Source: Siphonodentalium dalli
Taxonomy: Eukaryota > Mollusca > Scaphopoda > Gadilida > Siphonodentaliidae
Reading direction: 5' to 3'
Assembly (NCBI GenBank): GCA_032622095.1
Contig: CP136062.1
Span: 57,056,420 to 57,120,419 of the forward strand
DNA: 64,000 nt
Part shown: positions 1-9,269 of the stretch, one piece after another
Numbering within the stretch: the first letter of the stretch is position 1
How the letters are laid out: the number at the start of each line of letters is the position of its first letter
Program-made: the position numbers and the translations under genes
Notes under the pieces: model-generated
Told to the model about the DNA's origin: nothing
Databases searched by the model: none
Seen by the model: the letters and a program-made list of their open reading frames with translations, nothing else

Positions 1-1180
1 CAAATTATTGCTTCTTCTATAGTGTTTATTGCATAAACAGAAACAATGTTTTAGATTTGTATATAATTATAGTTGTAAATGCTATATGTACACTATATGT
101 ACATTATATGCACACTATTGATCCAATATAAATATAACACTATCGGGTCATAATAAAATTTAGCACGCTTAATATCGCAATATTTTGCGTTCAATATCGC
201 AATAATAAGCGCGACAGATTTTTGGTATTGCGCTATAATCGCACCTTTTTCGAAATTAAGCGCGCTCAATATCGCAATAAAGGGGCGCCTCAATATACCA
301 CTTCCTCTGGCTGGTACTGTATTGTCGTGATGTGCGGATTGATTTGTTAATAAAAAAAAACTGTATTTAAAAGTGACTGGACAATTTCACGCCTTACATG
401 TTACCAAAAATATGACATTAAGATTTGTTACTATTACATGTACATAAATTTGACTTTTAACTGCGATACATGTAGCTTTGTTCTTTTACATGTATGTATT
501 AAGAGGGCATGCCGATTCATGTTTTAGAATGGTCAAATTTAGTATTAATCTTAACTGAACAGTGATGGGTTGGCTTAACAGATATTACTAGTATCGTTTG
601 TTGTTTACAGCCACAGTTATACAGTATAGTCAGTGAAAGATGGACACATTACGCGTGCGCAGCATTTTTTCGGATTAAATTCCGCGAGGCAGATAACAAG
701 TTTGATCCTCTGCAAACTGCAAAGTTTGATAACTATTGTCTATCACTTTTGCATTGAGGATTTATGTTTCATCAAAGCTATGATCGTAATAGAAGAACTA
801 AGATTTATTTTCCAGTTACAAATAATACTAGTTTCGACCATTTCTAAAACATATGAATCGTAATGCCTACGGAAATCATATTGTTAACATGGGAACTTGG
901 CTAATTCTACGGTAATTTAGCAAATTAAGCAGAATTAAGAGCAACATATTGGTGTTGATCCGTGACAAATATCAATGGTCTGACCTTTATTAGTTACGGT
1001 CTTGATATTAATTAAACGTAAACCGTAAAAAATACAACGGTCTGACAGTTACAGGTTACAGTCTGCCAGTAACTTAAAGGTTTTGCACAGTGGGACATCC
1101 TACAGCCTGACCGTATGTTTAACGACCCAAGGTTGGCAGCGAAAGCGACTGGCATTTTTCTAACTGTGTGCAGCCAAACT
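1..1180. other. AT-rich gene-free stretch
   Basis: I see no supported gene. Between about 165 and 300 the motif CAATATCGCAATA recurs several times with small changes, which looks like a decayed short tandem repeat. The rest is AT-rich sequence with no recognisable element. Confidence 0.5.
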
Positions 1181-1347
1181 TCGTTGAATAAAATGTTGAT
1201 AAATAACACAGTCATAATTGACTGTGGTAAGCATTATTTTTGGGCAATTGGTCGATTCTGATAACTGCAGCTGAAGCGGCATTTCAAAAAATGTTGTAGT
1301 TGTTGGAATCTGATGATATGGGGACCATCGAATCGAATTGAGTACCT
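1181..1347 (+). mobile_element. Family A MITE, 3' fragment
   Basis: This aligns by eye with the right-hand third of the complete element at 27921-28358. Shared landmarks, in order, are a GACTGTGG segment, a GGGCAATT segment, TTGTTGGAATCTGATGATAT and a terminal GATTGAGTACCT. The left two thirds are missing. The flank after the terminus reads CGAA instead of the TTAA seen at other copies, so the end is mutated or the copy is old. Confidence 0.7.
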
Positions 1348-2410
1348 CGAATGACCACGCAAATGACCATTTGTGGAAACTGTAGAGCTATATATGCGAT
1401 CCCCGTTACACATATAGATGGCTCGACCTAATTACCTGTGTTCCGTGGTCTGTCGTGGTGATTCATTATCGTATAATTTTATAGCGATGTTTTGATAAAA
1501 CTTCAACGACCATATCGATTACTCCATAGCGATCGCTAAGCCTCGCCATTCAAGTTTTCGGATGTTACATCGGTAAGGTGAATAGCACATCACCCGCCGT
1601 ATAAGTCGTCCAGCGATGGCGAAACCTGTTTTATCCAATGTGGTATGAAAGTAATACCACAGAAGACAGTTCACGCAATCAGTTGTGTACATCATACTAA
1701 ACTGTTGGACAATAAGTACACAACAAATTCGCACACAACGAGTTGTATACAACGTTCATCCAACTAGATTTAGGGTGTAATGAACGACGACAGATAATTA
1801 CTACGAATAGCTATTTGTAGTCGTAATATTTTCGGACGGTCCACAAACCTTTTCGCAGAATTGACAACTACGAGTCCTTTTGTGAGAAAATCGTCAAGTT
1901 AAAACTACGTACCACTGCATGGCAATACGGTGATGTGGTTCTGTTTGTCTTATTTGTTTGTTTATTTGTTTCATTTGTGTTTACGCCATTTTAAGCCTAA
2001 CCTCAGATACTGACAAAACAGGGGGACACAATCAGGCACTGCTATCACTTATGTCTCTGTTCCACTTTCATGGAGACATTTCCTAACAGAGTGCGGTTAT
2101 ATGTCCATTCTAGTATTGTATTTTAGTTGTTGGCTTCATTGCAGCTGGCGACAGATCTCAATTTACGGTGAAGTGCTCATCCGTCGCTTAGCATTTTGTT
2201 TTTCACAAGAATGGGCACCATTCGCATAACGAACGACGACAGAAAAGAATGACGAACAGCTTATTGTAGTTGTAACATTTTTGTCAGTTTGTGCGAAAAT
2301 GATGCCGTTCAAACCTCTTGCCACACGAAGTAAGACGACATAATTACGTTTTCTTGCTGTAATTGTGTTGTTATTAGGTCATGGTAGGCTCGGCTATGAC
2401 AGGAAACAAT
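1348..2410. other. Gene-free DNA upstream of the LINE
   Basis: No supported gene. Two related segments, at about 1777-1915 and 2228-2330, both begin with GAACGACGACAG and continue with similar GTAGT/GTCGTAA sequence. The same words reappear near the LINE 5' end (3142-3369, opposite orientation), so part of this stretch may belong to the LINE upstream region or to the repeat the LINE landed in. Confidence 0.4.
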
Positions 2411-2828
2411 AACGTGCCACGCTTCTCTTCATGAATAAATAATGTGCCACGCTTCTCTTCATGAATAAATAATGTGCCACGCTTCTCTTCGTGAATAAAT
2501 AACGTGCCACGCTTCTCTTCATATAAATAACGTGCCACGCTTCTCTTCGTGAATAAATAACGTGCCACGCTTCTCTTCATGAATAAATAACGTGCCGCGC
2601 TTCTCTTCATGAATAAATAACGTGCCACGCTTCTCTTCATGAATAAATAACGTGCCACGCTTATCTTCATGAATAAATAACGTGCCACGCTTCTCTTCAT
2701 GAATAAATAGCGTGCCACGCTTCTCTTCATGAATAAATAACGTGCCACGCTTCTCTTCATGAATAAATAACGTGCCACGCTTCTCTTCATGAATAAATAA
2801 CGTGCTACGATTCTCTTCATGAAACCGT
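2411..2828. repeat. 30-bp minisatellite, 14 copies
   Basis: The unit begins AACGTGCCACGCTTCTCTTC and ends ATGAATAAAT (30 bp). Fourteen copies start at 2411, 2441, 2471, 2501, 2529, 2559, 2589, 2619, 2649, 2679, 2709, 2739, 2769 and 2799. The fourth copy has lost bases and is 28 bp long, which shifts the frame. Because 30 is a multiple of three, the minus strand reads through in two frames as 10-residue repeats (FMKRSVARYL and FIHEEKRGTL). These are by-products of the period, not evidence of a protein. Confidence 0.95.
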
Positions 2829-3141
2829 AATCGTAACTGTACGGATATGGCAAAGTTATAACTGACAGAAATAACAAAAATTCTAGTGACGCAGTATATC
2901 ATATTAATTTGTCGTCGTTCATTATGCGAAAGGTATCCAATATTCTCGTGTCTCACAACGACGAATAATTTGATGCAGTATCACAGATAATCTCTGAGTC
3001 ATCTCCCACATTGAGGAGCTGAAAAACGATCGCGAACTTATTACTATATGATGTATTGGTGAGTTTTGTTGAAAATCTGAAATTGTAATTGTAGGTACGA
3101 ATAGGGGAAAACGACAACGAATAGAAAGAACAACATTTCTG

Positions 3142-3369
3142 GTGACGTGGTACCCACTTCGTAATTATTATCTGTCGTAGTTCATTATGTGAAGAGTGTT
3201 TATTATACACCTTTATAGTGACGTGGTACCCTATTCGTAATTATTATCTGTCGTAGTTCGTTATATGAAGAGTGTTTATTATACACCTTTATAGTGACGT
3301 GGTACCCACTTCGTAATTATTATCTGTCGTAGTTCATTATGTGAAGAGTGTTTATTATCCACCTTTCTC
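3142..3369 (+). repeat. 76-bp tandem monomers, three copies, ending at LINE ORF1
   Basis: Copies start with GTGACGTGGTACCC at 3142, 3218 and 3294, an exact 76-bp period. Each contains TATCTGTCGTAGTTC and GAAGAGTGTTTATTAT. The third copy ends a few bases before the ORF1 ATG at 3373. Tandem 5' monomers that carry promoter activity are known in some mammalian L1 families. A similar role here is inference from position only. Confidence 0.85.
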
Positions 3370-3372
3370 ATA

Positions 3373-4068
3373 ATGAACGACGACATGGTTGACCAGAAGT
3401 GCGACGAGAAAATGTCATCAATCGCTACGCGCCATGATGCCCAAATTCGTGACTTACTGATAAAGCAAGCCGAGGCTGATAGGCTTCTACGGAAACTTTC
3501 GGTCGCCAACTCAGAGCTTGAGGGCACAGTGACGGATCTTAGATGCCACTCAATGAAATATAACCTTATATTTCGCGGAATCCACGAAGCACGCGGCGAA
3601 AACACCGAAGCTGTATTACGGGGTTTCCTGGGGGATGAAATAGGTATACGAAACTCCCGGAACATTTACTTTTCAAATATCCATCGCCTTGGCAGGAAAC
3701 CAGCTGGTGGACACAGGCCGATTATCGCGAGGTTTGCATACTTTCCTGATAAAACCCGTATTCTACGAGCATCATATATGCTGAAATCCTCGCCGTTCTC
3801 TATAAGTGAACAGTTCCCGGAAAATATCAACGAGGAGAGGAAAAAGTTGATCCCAGTTATGAAAGAATTAAAAAATGCTGGGAAAAAAGTGAAGCTGGTG
3901 AAGAATAAGCTGTATGTGGAAAACGAGCTGTACGTACCCAGCAAGTCTGATTCCGTGTTTCCTTCAGATGAAAGAGCTGAAGGTATGCCACATGATGTCG
4001 GTACCCCAAAGCCACGGGACCCACCGAAACCCGAGAAGCGACGGCGCTTGAATTCCAGCCCGCGCTAG
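3373..4068 (+). CDS. LINE ORF1: L1-type RNA-binding protein
   Basis: The protein is 231 residues. ORF1 proteins of this type bind element RNA as chaperones in a ribonucleoprotein particle. The N-terminal 60 residues are charged with leucines at heptad-like spacing, consistent with a short coiled coil. From about residue 62 (SMKYNLIFRGI) comes an RRM-like fold, continuing through RPIIARF. A C-terminal domain follows around ISEQFPENINEERKKLIP and VKLVKNKLYVENELY. The tail is basic and proline-rich (KPEKRRRL). This layout matches the L1 ORF1/Transposase_22 family but is shorter than mammalian ORF1 (about 340 residues), mainly because the coiled coil is short. The ATG at 3373 is the first in a frame open back to a stop at 3295-3297. 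The CDS ends with UAG at 4066-4068, and the same frame continues open into ORF2. Confidence 0.88.
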   Translation: MNDDMVDQKCDEKMSSIATRHDAQIRDLLIKQAEADRLLRKLSVANSELEGTVTDLRCHSMKYNLIFRGIHEARGENTEAVLRGFLGDEIGIRNSRNIYFSNIHRLGRKPAGGHRPIIARFAYFPDKTRILRASYMLKSSPFSISEQFPENINEERKKLIPVMKELKNAGKKVKLVKNKLYVENELYVPSKSDSVFPSDERAEGMPHDVGTPKPRDPPKPEKRRRLNSSPR

Positions 4069-4104
4069 GACATTCCAGGAGAGCAATGTCTGGGCTCTTG
4101 CGCG
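4061..4104 (+). promoter_or_regulatory. Possible RNA stem-loop around the ORF1 UAG
   Basis: CGCGC at 4061-4065 can pair with GCGCG at 4100-4104, enclosing the UAG at 4066-4068. Inside it AGAGC (4080-4084) can pair with GCTCT (4094-4098) around a nine-base loop. The stems are short, and such pairings can occur by chance. Structures after a UAG-G stop promote readthrough in gammaretroviral gag-pol; a like role here is inference. Confidence 0.25.
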
Positions 4105-7100
4105 AGTGCACCGAAAGGTCAGGGGAATAACTCTATATTTCACCGTGTTCAGAATAGGTGCACGGATGAGCTATCTGTCCTGACTTTAAATGTGTGTGGT
4201 TTGGCCAAACGATTAGACTGTCCTGAATTTGTTGAATTGTGTATTTTATATGATGTATTATGCTTTATGGAGACATTGACGGATGATTGTGATAATTTAT
4301 CTTTACCTGGCTACACCTTTTCTTTTAAGAATCGCACGAAAGTAAGCCGTAGAAAATCCGGCGGTATAACCATTGCGTACAGGAATAATTTGGCGGATAA
4401 AATATCAGTAGTGCATTCGAGTTGCAAATTTGTTCATTGGGTAAATATTTCCAAAGATATATTTGATGGGAAGTCTGATGTTTTAGTTGGTGCTGTCTAT
4501 ATCCCACCAGAAAAGTCCAGATACTCCAGTAAAGAAGCGTTTAATGAACTAGATTGTGAAGTTATTAGTCGTAAATTGGATTATGATAATTTAATTCTTA
4601 CAGGGGATTTTAATGCACGTACATCCAATACTCAAGATTTTTATGATTTTTCGGAGAATGATTTCCATCAAGTACCTGATCTGATTCAACCTGATTTAAG
4701 AACCCTAGCTGATAATGGAATGTCAATATATCGATCGAGTAAGGATAAAATAACTAATACATTTGGGAGATTGCTAATTAGTATATGCAGAAATAATGAG
4801 ATATATATGTTAAACGGTAGAACTGATAGTGACATGGATATTGGTAAGTTGACATGCAAGGAATCATCTGTAGTTGATTACACCATTTGCTCCCCAGAAT
4901 GTTTGAATTTGGTAAGAGGGTTTGAAATACAAGACCACTCGTTGCTTTATTCTGATGCTCACTGTAGTTTGTCCCTGCGACTTTGGAAAGGGAAACTGGC
5001 CCCATTGCTTGAAGTTAAAGATCCAACATGTAATAACTTAACGAACCAATCTAAACCGAAATCGTGGGTCCCTGAGAAAACCGCCGAATTTGTTGGAAAT
5101 ATCGAGGAGGTTGACATTAAACAAATAAATGAACAATTGGAAGCTATGCGAAACAACAGTTCCACATGTAACAGTATATCGGAATTAGTCACATCACTTT
5201 CTGGCGTAATGATAGATGCAGCGAAAAAGACTTTTGGTTCCAAGTATGTGAGGAAAATTCAGCGACCTGAAACAACAACACAGCGAACTAGTTGCAGAGC
5301 GTGGTTTACAGACGAATGTCGAAACGTAAGGAAAGCTTATAAAAAAGCCAAACGCATATATGCTAAAACACCAAACGAGAATACAAAACTAGGTCTGCGA
5401 CAAGCTGAACGTGAATATAAAAGAGTCATAAATAGGGCGAAACGTGAATATGAAAGTAATTTGCAAATTCAGATGGAAAGTATACGAAACACTGATACAA
5501 GGACATTTTGGAAAACTATTAAGGGTAATAGGGGCCATAGTGATACATCTCTTGACATTGATATACTTGTAGAACACTTCAGAAAGCTTAACTCCCAGTT
5601 ACCTGATGGTTCAACACTTGTTACCGAAAACAAAGTCGATCTGGATGCCTCAGGTACACGCATGTTAAACATTCCCATAACTAACGAAGAAATATTATAT
5701 TGCATTGGTAAACTTCAAAATAATAAAGCGTCTTCGCAAGATGGAATAATCAATGAATATATTAAGGCATCAGTGCCCAAGTTATTACCAGTCTATACGC
5801 ATCTCTTTAATATCATTTTCGACTCAGGATTAATACCTGACTCATGGCGCACGGGCTCAATTATACCGATTTATAAAAATAAAGGGAAGAAAGACGACCC
5901 CTCGAATTATAGGGGTATAACCATATCAAGTTGTCTTGGGAAATTATTCACATCAATATTGAACAGACGGCTAACTAATTTTTCTGATTCTTGCGGAGTT
6001 ATACATGAAAATCAAAGTGGCTTTAGGAAAGGTTACTCAACCGTGGATAATGTGTTTTTGATACAGACGCTTATGGATCTTTGTAAATTTAAGAAAAAGA
6101 AATTGTTTTGTGCCTTCATTGATTTTGAAAAGGCCTTTGATACTGTCCGTAGAGATTATTTATGGTATAAATTAGCATTAAATAATATAGGTGGCAAGAT
6201 GTACAACATCATTGTTGACATGTACAAGGATATTAAATCTAGGGTAGTATGTAATGGAGAAATATCAGACCCCTTCCCCTCTATGATTGGTTTGAAACAG
6301 GGTGACAATTTATCCCCTTTTCTTTTTTGTCTCTATGTTAACGACCTTACAGATTTTCTCGCCAGCACGGATATAGTGGGAGTGGAGTCGATATCGCGCG
6401 AATGCGAGGATAGACTAGACAGATATATGAAATTATTCATAATTTTATATGCAGACGACACGGTGTTATTCTCCGATTCCGCCGATGATCTGCAGCGTCA
6501 GTTGAGTTACTTTGAGGACTATTGTTCGACTTGGGCCCTTAGAGTCAACGTGGCAAAAACTAAAATAATTTGCTTTTCCAAGGGTAGGTTACCCAGACAT
6601 TTACTGTTTAGGCTCAACGGTAAGGAAATCGAAGTGGTGAAAACATTTTCTTACCTGGGTATTTTGTTTAGCCGATCTGGTTCATTCACGATAACCAAGA
6701 AAGACTTATCAATGAAAGCTAAGAAAGCCATGTATGAAATTATAAAAATCGCGCGTACGCATAAGCTAACAATATCAACACAGTTAAAACTCTTTGACAC
6801 CTTAGTCGCACCAATCCTATTTTACGGGTGTGAGGTTTGGGGTGTGGGTGACAATTCTATCATTGAGGGAATACATCTGAAATTTTGCAAAATGGTCTTG
6901 GGATTAAAAACATCAACACCTTCTTATATGGTATACGGGGAGCTTGGGAGGTATCCAATGCATATTGATATCAACTTAAAAATAATGAAATTCTGGACTA
7001 AGCTTGTCACAAATTCAGAAAATCAGTTGAGTGGAAAAATTTATAAACTTGCCTTATCCATGGCCGATGAAACATCATTTGCGTCCCCATGGTTTAAATC

Positions 7101-7653
7101 GATAAAACAAATTCTAAATGAAGCAGGCATGTCTTTTATTTGGAGCATCCAGAATCGCGGAATCGACGAGAAACGATTAATAAAGGATTTGAAAAATAAA
7201 ATGAGGGATCAGTTCGTTCAGAACTGGCATTCATCGATGACATCATCTTGTAAAGGCAATACTTATAAATCTTTCAAACACGGTTTCTGTGAAGAATCAT
7301 ATATTTTTCACGGATCAGATACTAATATAGTTACTCTAGCTCGATTTAGAACAGCCAATCATGTTTTACCAATCGAAATTGGGCGCTGGAATAAAACACC
7401 GTTATCGGAGAGAACGTGCACTTTATGTGAAACAAATATTGTCGGTGACGAGTATCACTTTATAATTGAGTGTCCCTCTCTATCCCAAGAACGGAAACTA
7501 TACATAAAACATGCATATTGGAAGTATCCCAATCGTCGCAAACTGTCCATTCTTCTCTCAAACAGAAAGCCAAGTATTATACGCAACCTTTGCAGATTCA
7601 TACACATTATACATAAAAGAGCGAGTTGCTCTCCTGGTTCATCTGAACCTTAA
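4069..7653 (+). CDS. LINE ORF2: endonuclease / reverse transcriptase
   Basis: This frame is open for 1194 codons directly after the ORF1 UAG. The protein nicks target DNA and copies element RNA by target-primed reverse transcription. The endonuclease starts at LTLNVCGL (4180-4203), followed by ETL (E at about 4270), GDFNAR (D 4606, N 4612), VVDY and SDAH (D 4954, H 4960). Reverse transcriptase motifs are SNYRGITISS, FRKGYST, FIDFEKAFDTV, GLKQGDNLSPFLF and YADD (6448-6459). Near the C terminus is a finger C-x2-C-x9-H-x4-C (7417 to 7473). No in-frame ATG precedes the endonuclease: the first is at 4267, immediately before the catalytic Glu, and would delete the N motif. A GTG at 4192 is not a convincing start. 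Translation is therefore probably by UAG readthrough or reinitiation. I annotate from 4069 for that reason. Confidence 0.9.
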   Translation, partial: DIPGEQCLGSCASAPKGQGNNSIFHRVQNRCTDELSVLTLNVCGLAKRLDCPEFVELCILYDVLCFMETLTDDCDNLSLPGYTFSFKNRTKVSRRKSGGITIAYRNNLADKISVVHSSCKFVHWVNISKDIFDGKSDVLVGAVYIPPEKSRYSSKEAFNELDCEVISRKLDYDNLILTGDFNARTSNTQDFYDFSENDFHQVPDLIQPDLRTLADNGMSIYRSSKDKITNTFGRLLISICRNNEIYMLNGRTDSDMDIGKLTCKESSVVDYTICSPECLNLVRGFEIQDHSLLYSDAHCSLSLRLWKGKLAPLLEVKDPTCNNLTNQSKPKSWVPEKTAEFVGNIEEVDIKQINEQLEAMRNNSSTCNSISELVTSLSGVMIDAAKKTFGSKYVRKIQRPETTTQRTSCRAWFTDECRNVRKAYKKAKRIYAKTPNENTKLGLRQAEREYKRVINRAKREYESNLQIQMESIRNTDTRTFWKTIKGNRGHSDTSLDIDILVEHFRKLNSQLPDGSTLVTENKVDLDASGTRMLNIPITNEEILYCIGKLQNNKASSQDGIINEYIKASVPKLLPVYTHLFNIIFDSGLIPDSWRTGSIIPIYKNKGKKDDPSNYRGITISSCLGKLFTSILNRRLTNFSDSCGVIHENQSGFRKGYSTVDNVFLIQTLMDLCKFKKKKLFCAFIDFEKAFDTVRRDYLWYKLALNNIGGKMYNIIVDMYKDIKSRVVCNGEISDPFPSMIGLKQGDNLSPFLFCLYVNDLTDFLASTDIVGVESISRECEDRLDRYMKLFIILYADDTVLFSDSADDLQRQLSYFEDYCSTWALRVNVAKTKIICFSKGRLPRHLLFRLNGKEIEVVKTFSYLGILFSRSGSFTITKKDLSMKAKKAMYEIIKIARTHKLTISTQLKLFDTLVAPILFYGCEVWGVGDNSIIEGIHLKFCKMVLGLKTSTPSYMVYGELGRYPMHIDINLKIMKFWTKLVTNSENQLSGKIYKLALSMADETSFASPWFKSIKQILNEAGMSFIWSIQNRGIDEKRLIKDLKNKMRDQFVQNWHSSMTSSCKGNTYKSFKHGFCEESYIFHGSDTNIVTLARFRTANHVLPIEIGRWNKTPLSERTCTLCETNIVGDEYHFIIECPSLSQERKLYIKHAYWKYPNRRKLSILLSNRKPSIIRNLCRFIHIIHKRASCSPGSSEP

Positions 7654-7854
7654 AGTTATCACAACCATCGTCATTGCGACCTTGTTTGTTTGTTTATGTA
7701 TTGCTATATGTATTACCATGTATGTTCTTAATACCATGTACTATGGTGAAAGAATTAAATGATACTGATATAATTATTACGAATAGGGCACTAATATTTA
7801 CAATTAAAGTTCGCAGTTATTGATATGCTGCGCTCACTGGGTTGTATCAAAAAC
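7654..7854 (+). other. LINE 3' untranslated region and junction
   Basis: After the ORF2 stop the sequence is T-rich, then has ATTAAA at 7754-7759, a possible weak poly(A) signal. From about 7766 it reads TAATTATTACGAATAGGGCA, which resembles the reverse complement of the 76-bp monomers at 3142-3369 and, in direct orientation, the segment at 1794-1810. The LINE probably ends close to 7765. No poly(A) tail or short tandem tail is visible. Confidence 0.4.
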
Positions 7855-8645
7855 ACCCCTAGTCAAGTGGCCTTGCTGAGTTTATGATTCTGGTGGGTCC
7901 TGTCTAATTGATATGATACTGGTATGACAAACTGTTGCTGTTAAAAAAAGTACCGTGATTTTGTCTGAAGTTGTCATTTTCGTAGCGCTTGGCTAATCTG
8001 GGCGAATCAAAGGAAATCAAGAACCAATATACTTTTAAATAGTTCAGCTGGAGCTTGAAAAATTACAGAAATATCCATCCTGATTGTAGTCAGCCTGCAA
8101 CACCCAACACACACATTCTTAAAGGGGCACTGTACACTAAATCAGGCTCTTTATGGGACAATCTCTTTCTATACTCAACATAATATATGCAACAACTGAA
8201 TGAATTTGAGCCATGTATGTGTGCAGAATACACTCATTTATTGTATGAACAATACAAACAACATGGTGATTATAATGGCAATGAATTTATGACTGGAGTC
8301 ATAAATACATTTTCATTATAATGAGCATGTTATTCGCATCGTTCATATTTTGGCTTCATCCATGGCTCAAATTAATTAATTTGTTGCATATATTATTTTG
8401 AGTACAAAAGGAGATGGTCCCATAAGTAGCCGGATTTAGTATACAGTACCTCTTTAAAATATTTTATAACACATAGTTATATATTTGAATGATTATACAC
8501 ATAGTGACGTCGCGAAAACAACAACTTTATATACTATAACGATACTTATTCTAAACAGCATCAGTTTGGCCTACCAACATCATAACAGTTAAGTAGGACC
8601 CACCGGCACCATATCAAATTAACAGGAACACTTGGCCAGGTGTGA
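7855..8645. repeat. Inverted arms of the TGGTGGGTCC repeat around a MITE
   Basis: The left arm (about 7865-7945) reads GATTCTGGTGGGTCCTGTC and on to AAACTGTTGCTGTT. The right arm (about 8556-8645) is its diverged inverse, AACAGCATCAGTTTGG through GGACCCACCGGCACC to CACTTGGCCAGG. The arms are built from units similar to the 29-bp satellite monomer at 49513-50262. The family B MITE at 8123-8453 sits between them. Confidence 0.6.
8123..8453. mobile_element. Family B palindromic MITE, complete, TTAA flanks
   Basis: TTAA at 8119-8122 and 8454-8457 bound a 331-bp element. Its left end AGGGGCACTGTACACTAAAT matches the reverse complement of its right end (AGAGGTACTGTATACTAAAT). The match continues through GACAATCTC / GACCATCTC, ATATATGCAACAA and AATTTGAGCCATG, so almost the whole element is one inverted repeat. 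TTAA duplication is the hallmark of piggyBac-type transposition. There is no coding capacity, so it would need transposase from elsewhere. Confidence 0.85.
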
Positions 8646-8669
8646 TGCATACGCCATATGTCAACTTAC

Positions 8670-8811
8670 ATCCGGATCTCATGTTTGTATCATCTGATTG
8701 TTTGTGTCCTTCGTTGATATCTGTGGCACCCCGGGCATTAGGCTCACTCGATAGTCCACCTTCCCCGATCATTATGGCCGCCAAACACACGATTAGTACT
8801 GATGTCAACAT
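8670..8811 (-). CDS. Candidate first exon of a small secreted protein (unrecognised)
   Basis: Read on the minus strand from the ATG at 8811, this encodes MLTSVLIVCLAAIMIGEGG, a short N region followed by a hydrophobic core typical of a signal peptide, then a polar stretch of about 28 residues. The open frame runs on to 8614, but a consensus splice donor, GTAAGT, occurs at 8669-8664, so I end the exon at 8670. A possible acceptor (TTCCAG before GTTCAAT) lies just upstream of the ATG, so this may not be the 5'-most exon. I find no following exon: the next DNA is repeat, a MITE and the LINE. I do not recognise the protein. A chance open frame is a real alternative. Confidence 0.3.
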
Positions 8812-9269
8812 ATTGAACCTGGAATGGATTATCTTGATGTATATAGTAAGAGCCTAAATAACTTACGAAGTTGTCAGGCTGATACATGTATCTGCCAGTA
8901 TGCCTTTCTAAGGTCAGAACGTTCTCGTTTGTGATCATTTACCCACTGATAGTACGATGTATTCGATAACAAAAGTGATGGTTTGTCTAGTTTTGGAATG
9001 CATAATGGTATACGTATATTTCACTGAGTGTCAAACTGTCTCTTGGCTGGACGAAGCGAAATCATAGGTTATAGAGTAATTGTGACCATTGCCCGGCAAG
9101 CGAACTATTGCGCGGGCTACAGTCTTCAAAGTACTGTATTACCTGCATGTGGATGTCACGGTTGGTGGGGCGAGAAGTACTGTATTACCTGCATGCATAT
9201 TGTAAATAATGTACATATTGTAAAACAAAATTCTCCATACCTTTGTTTATAAGGTGATAAAGATAAAGA
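8812..9269. other. Gene-free DNA with a local duplication
   Basis: No gene is supported. The phrase GTACTGTATTACCTGCATG appears at about 9131 and 9177, a short direct duplication. Confidence 0.4.

Larger units (their letters stand above)
3142..7770 (+). mobile_element. Non-LTR retrotransposon (LINE), apparently intact
   Basis: The element holds ORF1 (3373-4068), one UAG, ORF2 (4069-7653) and a short 3' untranslated region to about 7770. Neither ORF has an internal stop or frameshift, and all expected endonuclease and reverse transcriptase motifs are present, so the copy is young and could be competent. The 5' boundary is uncertain: I place it at the 76-bp monomers, but related words occur back to about 1777. 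The 3' boundary is also uncertain because no poly(A) or simple-repeat tail is visible. The L1-type ORF1 with an APE-like endonuclease and a C-terminal CCHC excludes the R2/restriction-enzyme-type LINEs. I do not assign a clade. Confidence 0.9.

Noticed and set aside
2374-2956. 167- and 145-residue minus-strand open frames
   Set aside because: They consist almost only of the 30-bp array read in two frames; an array whose period is a multiple of three yields this without selection.
4192-4194. GTG at 4192 as ORF2 start
   Set aside because: It lies inside the endonuclease N motif (LNVCGL), and GTG is not a usual start in nuclear genes.
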